Shown piece by piece: positions 25,148-32,558 of a stretch of 64,000 bases of DNA. How positions within the stretch are numbered: the stretch's first letter is position 1; each line of letters starts with the position of its first letter. Both the position numbers and the translations under genes were made by a program. Origin of the DNA: Sva-07 sp963752815 (lineage in GTDB: Bacteria; Actinomycetota; Acidimicrobiia; Acidimicrobiales; Ilumatobacteraceae); NCBI GenBank assembly GCA_963752815.1, contig CAVVZI010000009.1, positions 186,001-250,000 on the forward strand, read 5' to 3'. A model generated the notes under the pieces. The model saw only the letters and a list, made by a program, of their open reading frames with translations. It did no database searches and had not been told where the DNA came from.

Positions 25148-25160
25148 TTCCATGATGGAA
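25148..25160. promoter_or_regulatory. Palindrome TTCCATGATGGAA in the SDR/crotonase divergent region
   Basis: Perfect 13-base palindrome (apart from its central base) overlapping the crotonase start codon. It shares TTSCATSATGSAA with the sites at 30540-30552 and 32003-32015 flanking the HxlR/MFS genes, so the same HxlR-type repressor might bind here. TACCTT at 25140-25145 is a possible -10 for the crotonase. Confidence 0.5.
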
Positions 25161-25985
25161 TCCAATACAAGAGATGAACGCGATCGGCATCCCCACGGCG
25201 AGGTCCGCTCCGAGATCGTCGACGACCACATCCTGGTCATCACGGTCGACCGCGTCGAGAAGAAGAACGCCTTCACCCCGAAGATCATGGACGAGCTGCA
25301 AGACGCGCTCACCCTCCTCGACGACGACCCGGAACTCTTCGTCGGCGTCCTCACGTTCGCCGGCGACCACACGACGGCCGGGCTCGAGATGCCACTGTTC
25401 TTCAGCGACGACGCGCGGAGTGCGGCCGCCGAGCGCAAGGCCGCCCAGACGTCGGAGCCGGTCGACCCGTTCAGCCTCGGCCGGCGGTTGACCAAACCCC
25501 GGATCACCGCGGTGCAGGGCATCACGTTCACGATCGGCATCGAGATCGCCCTCGGCGGCGACATCATCGTGGCGGCCTCCGACCTGCGGATGTGCCAGTT
25601 GGAACCCAAGCGCGGCCTCGCCCCTCTCGGCGGCGCGACGGTGCGGTACGTACAGCGCGCCGGATGGGGCAACGCGATGTACCACTTGCTCCTCGCCGAC
25701 GAGTTCGGAGCCGACGAGGCCTACCGGATCGGACTCGTGCAAGAGGTCGTCGAGCCGGGCGCGCAACGCCAACGAGCGGTCGAACTCGCACGAGCGATGC
25801 TGCAGTGCTCGCCCGCGGCGCTGCGTCACACGATCGCCAATGCCCGTGTCGCACTGGACGAGGACGAGCTCGCCGCGATCGCGGCGATCCCGGCGATGGA
25901 GCGGAGCGTCCAGGCAACCGAGGACTTCCAGGAGGGCATCGCGTCGTTCGTCGAGCGGCGCGCGGCGACGTTCACCGGCAGGTGA
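25152..25985 (+). CDS. Enoyl-CoA hydratase/isomerase (crotonase) family protein
   Basis: 277 residues from ATG 25152 (a second ATG follows directly). The crotonase fold is seen in ITVDRVEKKNAFTPKIMDELQDALTLL, the first oxyanion-hole region DHTTAGLEM, TKPRITAVQGITFTIGIEIALGGDIIVAASD and LEPKRGLAPLGGATVRYVQRAGWGNAM, where the Glu of LEPKRG is at the usual catalytic site. Acts on an acyl-CoA in the cytoplasm, probably hydration or isomerisation. The start is probably leaderless (TACCTT 7 bases before). Divergent from the SDR operon and possibly part of the same pathway. Confidence 0.87.
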   Translation: MMESNTRDERDRHPHGEVRSEIVDDHILVITVDRVEKKNAFTPKIMDELQDALTLLDDDPELFVGVLTFAGDHTTAGLEMPLFFSDDARSAAAERKAAQTSEPVDPFSLGRRLTKPRITAVQGITFTIGIEIALGGDIIVAASDLRMCQLEPKRGLAPLGGATVRYVQRAGWGNAMYHLLLADEFGADEAYRIGLVQEVVEPGAQRQRAVELARAMLQCSPAALRHTIANARVALDEDELAAIAAIPAMERSVQATEDFQEGIASFVERRAATFTGR

Positions 25986-26014
25986 CCCTCGAGCGGTGAC
26001 TATGTTCACCTGAC

Positions 26015-26722
26015 ATGGCACTCGAGGTATTTCCCGAGGACTGGGAGCGCGGGCTCGCGGTGGTCGCGCATCCCGACGACATGGAGTACGGCGCGGCCGC
26101 GGCCGTTGCTCGATGGACCGGACAAGGCAAGCAGTTCGCCTACGTCCTCGTGTCGGACGGTGAAGCGGGGATCGCATCGATGGATCCCGCCGAGGCCGGT
26201 CCGATCCGGCGGGGCGAGCAGGAGGCGAGCTGCTCCGTCGTGGGCGTGAACGAGGTGACGTTCCTCGGGTGGCCCGACGGCGCGATCGTCGAGGGACTGG
26301 CACTGCGTGCCGACCTCGCCGCCGAGATCCGTCGGCACCGGCCCGAGGTCGTCGTGTCGATCAACTTCCGGGACTCGTGGGGGCCAGGGAGTTGGAACCA
26401 CGCCGACCACCGCGCCGTCGGCCGCGCCCTGTTGGACGCGGCGCGCGACGCGGCCAACCCGTGGGTGTTCACCGATCGTGGCGACCCGTGGGACGGCGTT
26501 CGGCTCGTGGCGTTCAACGCCAGCCCCGAGCCGACCCATGCCGTCGACACCACGGACACGTTCGATGTCGGCGTGCGTTCGCTTGCCGCGCATCGCACGT
26601 ACCTCGAGAATCTCGGTGGTGACATGAGCTCACCGGAGGGCTTCCTGCGCGCTGCGGCGGAGGCGGCCGGATCTGAGTTCGGTGTCGGACTGGCCGCCAC
26701 GTTCGAGATCATCGGCGCCTGA
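26015..26722 (+). CDS. PIG-L/LmbE-family zinc deacetylase (mycothiol-type)
   Basis: 235 residues. Zinc motif AHPDD (His19, Asp21, Asp22) and the second ligand region NHADHRAVGRALLDAARD are intact. Family members remove N-acetyl groups from GlcNAc conjugates such as the mycothiol or bacillithiol precursors, or drug conjugates. At 235 residues it is shorter than MshB (about 290), so it is more likely Mca/LmbE-like in detail. Leaderless start likely: TATGTT at 26001-26006. No clear functional link with its neighbours. Confidence 0.87.
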   Translation: MALEVFPEDWERGLAVVAHPDDMEYGAAAAVARWTGQGKQFAYVLVSDGEAGIASMDPAEAGPIRRGEQEASCSVVGVNEVTFLGWPDGAIVEGLALRADLAAEIRRHRPEVVVSINFRDSWGPGSWNHADHRAVGRALLDAARDAANPWVFTDRGDPWDGVRLVAFNASPEPTHAVDTTDTFDVGVRSLAAHRTYLENLGGDMSSPEGFLRAAAEAAGSEFGVGLAATFEIIGA

Positions 26723-26739
26723 TCGGGTACAACTGACCG

Positions 26740-27030
26740 ATGACCGACGAACAGGACATGGCCGAGAGCGTGGACGAGGAGATCGTCGGCACCGACGCGG
26801 CGAGTGACGAGGTGGGTTCGTTCGACGATTCGCCCGACCTACCCGTCGGCCTGCCGTTCGCCGACGCCGATGTCACCGACGAGTCCTTCGCCGAACGCTC
26901 GGATCGTGAGGTCCCTGAGCTCGTGGACGACCCCGACCAGCCACTGCGCTTGGTGGAGCCGGCGATCCTCGTCGACAGCGATCTGCTCGAGCAGTACGAC
27001 GACGACGGCGACCTCGCCGAACCCGACTGA
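26740..27030 (+). CDS. Small acidic protein of unknown function
   Basis: 96 residues, strongly acidic (Asp and Glu throughout, for example VDEEIVGTD, FDDSPDLP, QYDDDGDLAEPD), no Cys, no membrane segment, no recognised domain. It starts 18 bases after the PIG-L stop behind TACAAC (26728-26733), which fits a leaderless start at 26740, and ends before a strong hairpin. High third-position GC and a stop just before the terminator support coding. Function unknown; likely disordered. Confidence 0.6.
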   Translation: MTDEQDMAESVDEEIVGTDAASDEVGSFDDSPDLPVGLPFADADVTDESFAERSDREVPELVDDPDQPLRLVEPAILVDSDLLEQYDDDGDLAEPD

Positions 27031-27050
27031 CCCGTTCAGGTGGGCGGCGG

Positions 27051-27092
27051 GCGATGAGCGAAACCCCCGGATACGGGGGTTTCGCTCATCGC
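27051..27092. terminator. 19-base-pair perfect hairpin between convergent genes
   Basis: GCGATGAGCGAAACCCCCG and its exact complement flank a GATA loop. Located between the acidic-protein gene and the minus-strand SRPBCC gene, with AAA/TTT in the stem, so it can act as a bidirectional terminator. The outer nine bases GCGATGAGC recur in the hairpin at 54382-54424. Confidence 0.8.
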
Positions 27093-27117
27093 TACCACCG
27101 CGTCGACCGCCGGCCGG

Positions 27118-27561
27118 TCAGTCGGGGAAGGCGATGTGCACGTCGCGCGGCGCGGGCGCACCGGTGCCGGTCTCGACGAGCGACTTGAGGCTCATCAGGT
27201 AGGTGGCCCACTTGGTGCTGCAGTGGTGCATGAACTCCACCGGCTCCTTCCAACCCTGGTGCTTGAACAGGACGATGGTCATGTCGTCGTCCTGGCGCAG
27301 GTCCCAGTCGACCGTGGTGCCGACCCACTCCGGAGGGCCTTCGACGACCTTCCATGACACGTGTTCGGACGGGCGCTGTTCGACGACCTCCATGTCGAAG
27401 CCACCGGGCGGGAACCGGAACTCGATCACCCCGCCGACTGACGCGTCGCCGGTCGTGTCATCGGTCCACCAGCCGGCGAGACCGTCGACGCTCGTGAGGG
27501 CGTCGTACACCTTGTCGGGCGAGGTCGACTTGACGCCGACCCTGTGCAGAATGTCAACCAT
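27118..27561 (-). CDS. SRPBCC (AHSA1-like) protein
   Basis: 147 residues from ATG 27561, which has an AAAGGAG Shine-Dalgarno. An AHSA1/START-type sequence: VGVKSTSPDKVYDALTSVDGLAGWWTDDTTG, IEFRFPPGGFDMEVVEQRP, VDWDLRQDDDMTIVLFKHQGWKE. Third gene after an SRPBCC/ArsR pair on the same strand, 46 bases downstream of the ArsR stop. Genes of this kind with an ArsR neighbour are common in actinobacteria; the ligand is unknown. Confidence 0.85.
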   Translation of the reverse strand: MVDILHRVGVKSTSPDKVYDALTSVDGLAGWWTDDTTGDASVGGVIEFRFPPGGFDMEVVEQRPSEHVSWKVVEGPPEWVGTTVDWDLRQDDDMTIVLFKHQGWKEPVEFMHHCSTKWATYLMSLKSLVETGTGAPAPRDVHIAFPD

Positions 27562-27607
27562 TGCTTTGCTCCTTTGTTTGGGGGATTTCGTGATCTGGTG
27601 ACGCCGT

Positions 27608-27958
27608 TCAGGCGTCCTTGTTGCGTTCGATCGCTTCGGCGATCTTCCTGATCCGCTGCAGCCGGGCGTCCCACGCCGAGCCGACCGAGGACAGTTGGGC
27701 GACGGCCCGGGCGAGCTGGGCGTCGTCGACGCGGTAGCGCTTCTCCCGGCCGACCGGGGTCGAGCGGACCAGCACCACTCGGTCGAGGACATCGAGATGT
27801 TTCGCCACCGCCTGCCGGGTGACGGGCAGTTGCCCGCTCAACGACGTGGCCGTGCCGTCGCCATCGGCGAGCAGGAGGTCGAGGATCCGCCGCCGGGTCG
27901 GGTCGCCGATCGCCGACCACAGCTCGTCGTCGATGCGCTCCACGACGCCGGCGGTCAC
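27608..27958 (-). CDS. ArsR-family winged-helix repressor
   Basis: 116 residues: IGDPTRRRILDLLLADGDGTATSLSGQLPVTRQAVAKHLDVLDRVVLVRSTPVGREKRYRV is a compact ArsR winged helix. No Cys metal-site is visible, so it probably senses something other than a metal. GTG 27958 overlaps the stop of the upstream SRPBCC gene (GTGA). It probably represses its own operon through the palindrome at 28477-28493. Confidence 0.88.
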   Translation of the reverse strand: MTAGVVERIDDELWSAIGDPTRRRILDLLLADGDGTATSLSGQLPVTRQAVAKHLDVLDRVVLVRSTPVGREKRYRVDDAQLARAVAQLSSVGSAWDARLQRIRKIAEAIERNKDA

Positions 27959-28419
27959 GGCCGCACCCCGAGCGCCTCCGTGTACACGACCAACCGCGGC
28001 AGGTAGAAGTCCCAGCCGGTGTTGTGCTCGTGGTACTGCTGCTCGAGCACAGCGACCTCCCAGCCCATCTCGCGGAAGCCGGTCTCGGTCATCTTCAGCA
28101 GCGTGCCGCCGCCCGACGGGGTGAGTTCGAAGGTGACGAACAGCGAGTTGCCGGAAGCGGCCGACTCGCCGAACGGATGGGTCCAGCGGAACGAGAACGT
28201 CCGCGGTGGCAGCGCTTCGACGACGGTGAGCTGGACGACAGCCCGACCATCGTCACCCGGCTTGCCGAAGACGATCTCGCCGGTCGATCCGGGCACCGGG
28301 TCGTAGTGGGCCTCGTCGGGCCACCACTGCTGCAGGTGATCGGGGCTGCTGACCACCTCGAAGACGACCTCGGGTGACGCCTCGACGTAGATCTCGCGCT
28401 CGATGGTTCCGAATTCCAT
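27955..28419 (-). CDS. SRPBCC (AHSA1-like) protein, first gene of the ArsR operon
   Basis: 154 residues from ATG 28419, which has a strong GGAGGG Shine-Dalgarno; a longer frame upstream adds nothing conserved. IEREIYVEASPEVVFEVVSSPDHLQQWWPDEAHYDPVPG and TFSFRWTHPFGE are typical of the fold, with a C-terminal helix GWEVAVLEQQYHEHNTGWDFYLPRL. Likely binds a small hydrophobic ligand. Its stop overlaps the ArsR start. Confidence 0.87.
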   Translation of the reverse strand: MEFGTIEREIYVEASPEVVFEVVSSPDHLQQWWPDEAHYDPVPGSTGEIVFGKPGDDGRAVVQLTVVEALPPRTFSFRWTHPFGESAASGNSLFVTFELTPSGGGTLLKMTETGFREMGWEVAVLEQQYHEHNTGWDFYLPRLVVYTEALGVRP

Positions 28420-28452
28420 GACGATCCCTCCTGCAATGTTTGGTTGCACATC

Positions 28453-28493
28453 AAGGTACCGCATCGCCGGCCATGACGCAACCATTTGTTGCG
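28453..28493 (-). promoter_or_regulatory. ArsR-operon promoter with overlapping palindromic operator
   Basis: On the minus strand TTGCGT (28481-28476), a 17-base spacer and TACCTT (28458-28453) form a promoter starting about 27 bases before ATG 28419. The -35 lies inside CGCAAC-N5-GTTGCG (28477-28493), a perfect six-base-arm palindrome and good ArsR operator candidate. It is also 53 bases before the divergent MFS gene and could control it too. Confidence 0.65.
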
Positions 28494-28545
28494 CTTAATT
28501 TCAGGCGAGGAACTACGTCGCCGAACGCTCGCTACGTTGTCGGCG

Positions 28546-30375
28546 GTGACCGTCCGGCAACGCATCGTGGTGGCGCTGTTGATCGGCGCGGTCGCACTGG
28601 CCTTCGCCGACGCGTCGGTCGTGGCACTCGCGCTCCCCGACCTCTATGGGGAGTTCGACACCACGATCGTCGGCGTCTCGTGGGTGCTCACCACGTACGC
28701 GGTGGCGGTCGCACTCGCCTCCGTCCCCGTCGCCGTGATGCACCGCAAGGCGCACCCGCTGAATCTCGTGGTCGCCGGCGCCGTGGTGTTCACCGCGGCT
28801 TCACTGGTGGCCGGCTTCGCGACCGGCCTCACGATGTTGCTCGCGGCACGCGCCGTCCAGGGTGTCGGTGCCGCACTGCTCCTCGCCGGATCGTTGCCGG
28901 TGCTCGTCGCGCTCGTTCCCGGCCCGGGAAGAGGGCGTCGATGGTGGGCGCTGGCCGCGGCCATCGGCGTGGCGATCGGCCCGGCGCTGGGTGGAGTCCT
29001 GACCGAACTGTTCTCGTGGCGGGCGATCTTCCTCGTCCAGGCGCCGATCGTCGCCGGCGCGTTGACGGTGGCCGCCGACGAGCGGGCCCGGGTCCGCCGC
29101 GACCCGGCGGACGACCACGACCGCACGGCCCGCCGCATCGACGTGACGATCGCCAACGTCGGCTTTGCGCTCGTGTTCGCGGCGCTCGTGGCCGCGCTGT
29201 TCCTCGGCGTGCTCATGGCGATCGAGGTGTGGCGGTACGACCCGGTGCAGTCCGCGCTGCTCGTCAGCGCACTACCCCTCGGCATGCTCCTCGGTCGCGT
29301 CGTGCAACCGGCGCCCGGTGCCGCGCTGGCCGTCGGCGGCGCCCTCCTGCTCGCGAGCGGACTCGTCGTGCTCGCGTTCGTGCCAGGTGCAGCTCCGTTC
29401 GCGGCCGCAGCCGCCTTCGCCATCTGCGGTGTGGGGTTCGACCTCGTGCACGAGGTGCTCGACGGCGCCGCCGTGCCGGCCGACGCGCCGCCGGTCCGCG
29501 CCGGCGCGGTCACGATCGGCGCCCGGCACGCCGGTCTGGTGCTCGGGTTGGCGCTGATCGCGCCCGTGCTGTCGTCGAGCCTGGCGGCAGGCATCGAACG
29601 GGCGACGCTGGGTTCGACGCAGACGATGCTGCTCACCGAACTGCCGCTGTCCGACAAGATCCCGGTGACGTGGGCCCTGCGCACGGCGATCGAGGAGGCC
29701 CCGCGCGGACAGGTGCCCGACCTCGCCGCCGAGTTCGACGAACGAGGCGCCGCGGACGACAACGCGATGGGCCGTGCCCGCGACGATCTGATGGACGAGG
29801 TGACCGACGCCGTCACGCGCTCGTTCCGTCCGGCCTTCATGATCGCCGCGGTGTTGGCCGCACTGGCCGCAGTTCCGGCCTTGCTCGTCGTCCGCCGCCG
29901 GCCGCCTCCCGAGCGACAGTGGTCGCCGACGCGACGCCGATGGTCGATGGTCGGTCTCGGCGGCATCGCCGTCGCCGGTGTCGGCCTGGTCGCCGTCACG
30001 GTGTCGAACGGTGCCGACACGGGTGAGTTCGTGGCGGAGGACCCGTGCACCGCCGCGCCCGATCAGTTCCCGGGCGACGGGCTCGATGCGTCGGTCCAGC
30101 GAATCGCACTGTCGGCCCTCAACGGTGCGGCGTGCGAGCTCGACACGACGCGGGAGCGGCTGGTGTTGTCGCTCGACCCGGCCAGCTCGTTCGACGACGT
30201 GGAATGGGACCAGGACACCATGGAGCAGGCGTTGCGCGACGGCGCCCACCGCGCGATCGACGATGCCAACGACCGCGACGCGATCCCGGGTTTTGTCGCC
30301 GCGGCCCTGGGCTTCGTCGTCGACCGTGCACCGATCGACTGGCTCGTCGAACAACTTCCGATCCCGGGAGGCTGA
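28546..30375 (+). CDS. MFS transporter (DHA2-like) with C-terminal extracytoplasmic domain
   Basis: 609 residues from GTG 28546, with TACGTT (28533-28538) as a leaderless-type -10. Motif C-like and motif A-like stretches: ALPDLYGEFDTTIVGVSWVLTTYAVAVAL, RAVQGVGAALLLAGSLPVL, AIGVAIGPALGGVLTELFSWRAIFL. The membrane part ends near residue 480 (GGIAVAGVGLVAVTVS). A soluble tail of about 120 residues with two Cys (EDPCTAAPDQFPGDGLDASVQ, GAACELD) follows. Such tails are not part of normal drug exporters. Divergent from the ArsR operon; substrate unknown. Confidence 0.8.
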   Translation: MTVRQRIVVALLIGAVALAFADASVVALALPDLYGEFDTTIVGVSWVLTTYAVAVALASVPVAVMHRKAHPLNLVVAGAVVFTAASLVAGFATGLTMLLAARAVQGVGAALLLAGSLPVLVALVPGPGRGRRWWALAAAIGVAIGPALGGVLTELFSWRAIFLVQAPIVAGALTVAADERARVRRDPADDHDRTARRIDVTIANVGFALVFAALVAALFLGVLMAIEVWRYDPVQSALLVSALPLGMLLGRVVQPAPGAALAVGGALLLASGLVVLAFVPGAAPFAAAAAFAICGVGFDLVHEVLDGAAVPADAPPVRAGAVTIGARHAGLVLGLALIAPVLSSSLAAGIERATLGSTQTMLLTELPLSDKIPVTWALRTAIEEAPRGQVPDLAAEFDERGAADDNAMGRARDDLMDEVTDAVTRSFRPAFMIAAVLAALAAVPALLVVRRRPPPERQWSPTRRRWSMVGLGGIAVAGVGLVAVTVSNGADTGEFVAEDPCTAAPDQFPGDGLDASVQRIALSALNGAACELDTTRERLVLSLDPASSFDDVEWDQDTMEQALRDGAHRAIDDANDRDAIPGFVAAALGFVVDRAPIDWLVEQLPIPGG

Positions 30376-30407
30376 TCGCGCCAGCTCTCGGGCCGACCGG
30401 CCGTTTC

Positions 30408-30502
30408 GGTTCGTTTGGGGCCAGGGCCAGAACGAACGGCGGTTCGTTTGGGGCCGGGGCCAGAACGAACCCGGTTCGTTTGGGGTCGGGGCCGGAACGA
30501 AC
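30408..30502. repeat. Three tandem 30-base hairpin units
   Basis: Units at 30408-30437, 30441-30470 and 30473-30502, spaced 33 and 32 bases, each read GGTTCGTTTGGGGCC then GGGCCAGAACGAAC with small changes. Each unit is itself an inverted repeat (GTTCGTT with AACGAAC, GGCC with GGCC). They lie between two MFS genes transcribed the same way and may be a terminator or a protein-binding array. No gene is seen here. Confidence 0.85.
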
Positions 30503-30537
30503 CGACTTCCGATCCACGAAGGCTGATCGAAACACTC

Positions 30538-30554
30538 AGTTGCATCATGGAACT
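30538..30554. promoter_or_regulatory. Candidate HxlR operator before the MFS gene
   Basis: AGTTGCATCATGGAACT is a 17-base dyad (AGTTSCATSATGSAACT). Its core TTGCATCATGGAA occurs again, inverted, at 32003-32015. It sits 10 bases before the MFS start. Confidence 0.65.
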
Positions 30555-30563
30555 CAATCTGTC

Positions 30564-31997
30564 ATGATGGCCCGCATGACCACGACGGTGACGCCCACGG
30601 CTGCGTCCACGCCCAGCAGATTCGATCGGCACGAGCGGGTGACGCTGGCGGTCGCCTCGCTGGCGACCCTGGCCACGTTCCTCGACACGACGATCCTGTA
30701 CGTCGCGTTTCCCGACATCTCGTCCACGTTCTCGAGCGCCTCGCCGACAACGTTGTCGTGGGTGCTCAACGCGTACACGATCGTGTTCGCCGCGCTGTTG
30801 ATTCCGGCGGGCAAGATCGCCGACCGGTTCGGTCACCGCCGGGCGTTCCTCGCCGGATCGACGCTGTTCACGATCGCCTCGATGGCCTGCGGCCTGGCGC
30901 CCACCATCGAGCTCCTCATCGCCTTCCGCATCCTGCAAGCAGCCGGGGCCGCCGTGCTGATTCCCTCGTCCCTCGCCCTCGTGATGCACGCGTTCCCACG
31001 CGAAAAGGTGCCACAGGCCGTCGCGATCTGGGGCGCAACGGGGGGCGTCGCCGGGGCACTCGGACCGACACTCGGCGCGGCAATCGTCGAATCGCTCAGT
31101 TGGCGATGGGCGTTCTTCATCAACCTCCCGATCGGCGTGTTCACGATCGTCGCCGGGAGGAAGCATCTGCGGGAGTCATCCGACCCGGAGACCCGCGTGC
31201 CGTCGATGATCGGGGTCGCGCTGATCATCCTCGCCGCCGGCCTCTTGTCGTACGGGGTCGTCGACGCCGACACCGACGGATGGATGTCGACGCGCACGAT
31301 CGGCACGCTCGCTCTCGGCGCGGTCGCTCTCGGCGTGTTCGTCCTGCATCAGCAACGCACCCGGGCCCCGGTGCTCGACCTCGACCTGTTCCGGATCGGC
31401 AATTTCCGGTGGGGCAACATCTCGATGTTCGCCTTCGGGATCGCCTTCTCGGCGATGTTCTTCGGATCGATCCTGTTCCTGACCAACGTGTGGGGATGGT
31501 CGATCCTCGAGGCGGGCTTCGGCATCGCCCCCGGGCCCCTGTTCGTGGCGATCCTCGCGCCACGGATGGGCAAGCTGGCCGGTGTGATCGGCCAGCGACC
31601 GATCCTCCTCATCGGCGGGCTCGTCTACGCCGCCGGCGGCCTCTGGCGCGTCATCTTCCTCGGGCCGGACGTCGACTACTGGAGCCACTACTTCCCGTCG
31701 ATGGTGCTCACGGGGATCGGTGTGGCGTGCTGCATCCCGCAGTTGTCGAGCGTGGTCGCGCAGGCACTGCCCGCCAACCGCATCGGTGTCGGCGGTGCCG
31801 CGCTCCAAGCCGTTCGCCAGTTCGGTGGGACGTTCGGTGTGGCGCTCACGATCGCCCTCCTCGCCGCACAAACCGGCATCGACGGCTCCCTCGCCGCGTT
31901 CGAACACATCTGGTGGATCGTCGTCGCCGGTGGGGTCGTCGTCACGGTGCTGGCGCTCCCCCTCCGAACGGGCCAACGAACTGCGCCCGCGAGCTGA
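30564..31997 (+). CDS. MFS multidrug exporter (DHA2 family)
   Basis: 477 residues from ATG 30564 (ATG 30567 and 30576 are alternatives; no Shine-Dalgarno). About 14 membrane segments. Motifs: FLDTTILYVAFPDISSTF, LIPAGKIADRFGHRRAF (motif A), GATGGVAGALGPTLGAAIVESLSWRWAFFINLPIG (motif C). Uses the proton gradient to export an amphiphilic compound (known of the family). Flanked by inverted copies of the same 13-base word and followed by an HxlR regulator, so probably induced through it. Confidence 0.9.
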   Translation: MMARMTTTVTPTAASTPSRFDRHERVTLAVASLATLATFLDTTILYVAFPDISSTFSSASPTTLSWVLNAYTIVFAALLIPAGKIADRFGHRRAFLAGSTLFTIASMACGLAPTIELLIAFRILQAAGAAVLIPSSLALVMHAFPREKVPQAVAIWGATGGVAGALGPTLGAAIVESLSWRWAFFINLPIGVFTIVAGRKHLRESSDPETRVPSMIGVALIILAAGLLSYGVVDADTDGWMSTRTIGTLALGAVALGVFVLHQQRTRAPVLDLDLFRIGNFRWGNISMFAFGIAFSAMFFGSILFLTNVWGWSILEAGFGIAPGPLFVAILAPRMGKLAGVIGQRPILLIGGLVYAAGGLWRVIFLGPDVDYWSHYFPSMVLTGIGVACCIPQLSSVVAQALPANRIGVGGAALQAVRQFGGTFGVALTIALLAAQTGIDGSLAAFEHIWWIVVAGGVVVTVLALPLRTGQRTAPAS

Positions 31998-32002
31998 TTG
32001 CA

Positions 32003-32015
32003 TTCCATGATGCAA
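32003..32015. promoter_or_regulatory. Candidate HxlR operator before the HxlR gene
   Basis: TTCCATGATGCAA is the exact complement of the core at 30540-30552. It lies upstream of TAGGCT (32035-32040), a -10 placed 7 bases before ATG 32047, so it could block transcription of the regulator. Confidence 0.65.
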
Positions 32016-32046
32016 CCCATCGATCCTGGATGCGTAGGCTGACGGC

Positions 32047-32499
32047 ATGAAGCGCACCGACACGTCCGAGTGGCCCTGCACCATCGCCCGCAGTGCGGCG
32101 GTGCTCGGTGATCACTGGAACCTCCTCATCATCCGTGAGGCGTGTCTCGGAACCCGGCGCTTCGACGACTTCCAGGAGGCGCTCGGCATCGGCCGCAACA
32201 TCCTCACGCTGCGCCTGAACGCGCTCGTCGACGAGGACGTGTTGCGCCGCGTCGAGTACCAGCAGCATCCGGTCCGCTACGAGTACCGCCTCACCCCGAA
32301 GGGACGCGACGCGTACCCGATCCTCGCTGCCATGGCGGCATGGGGCGACCGCTGGCTCGTGGGCGAGGAGGGCACACCGCTGGTGCTGCACCACACCGCC
32401 TGCGAGCACGACATGCACGCGGTCGTGGTGTGCAGTGAATGCGACGAACCGCTCGACGTCCGCGAGATGCGGGCGAAGCGCGGCCCCGGCGCCCGCTGA
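32047..32499 (+). CDS. HxlR-family winged-helix regulator with C-terminal Cys/His cluster
   Basis: 150 residues. CTIARSAAVLGDHWNLLIIREACLGTRRFDDFQEALGIGRNILTLRLNALVDEDVLRRVEY is the HxlR winged helix, with the leading Cys (residue 11) that senses electrophiles in many members. The extension HHTACEHDMHAVVVCSECDEPL has three further Cys and several His and could bind zinc or react with a toxic compound. Leaderless start likely. It probably represses itself and the MFS exporter upstream. Confidence 0.88.
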   Translation: MKRTDTSEWPCTIARSAAVLGDHWNLLIIREACLGTRRFDDFQEALGIGRNILTLRLNALVDEDVLRRVEYQQHPVRYEYRLTPKGRDAYPILAAMAAWGDRWLVGEEGTPLVLHHTACEHDMHAVVVCSECDEPLDVREMRAKRGPGAR

Positions 32500-32534
32500 C
32501 CTGTCGCGAGGGGTCAGGCACAACGCAACAGGTC
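32498..32534. repeat. Inverted-repeat element with GTGCCTGACCCC core (copy 1, minus orientation)
   Basis: Arms GACCTGTCGCG (32498-32508) and CGCAACAGGTC (32524-32534), complementary in 10 of 11 positions, enclose AGGGGTCAGGCACAA. The element starts at the HxlR stop and may terminate it. A related copy, opposite in direction, is at 59205-59238. Confidence 0.7.
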
Positions 32535-32558
32535 GGTCCCACCGACCAAGATCTGCAC

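Noticed and set aside
30408..30502. CRISPR-like array
   Set aside because: The repeats follow each other with only 2-3 bases between units, each unit is a palindrome, only three exist, and no cas gene is near.
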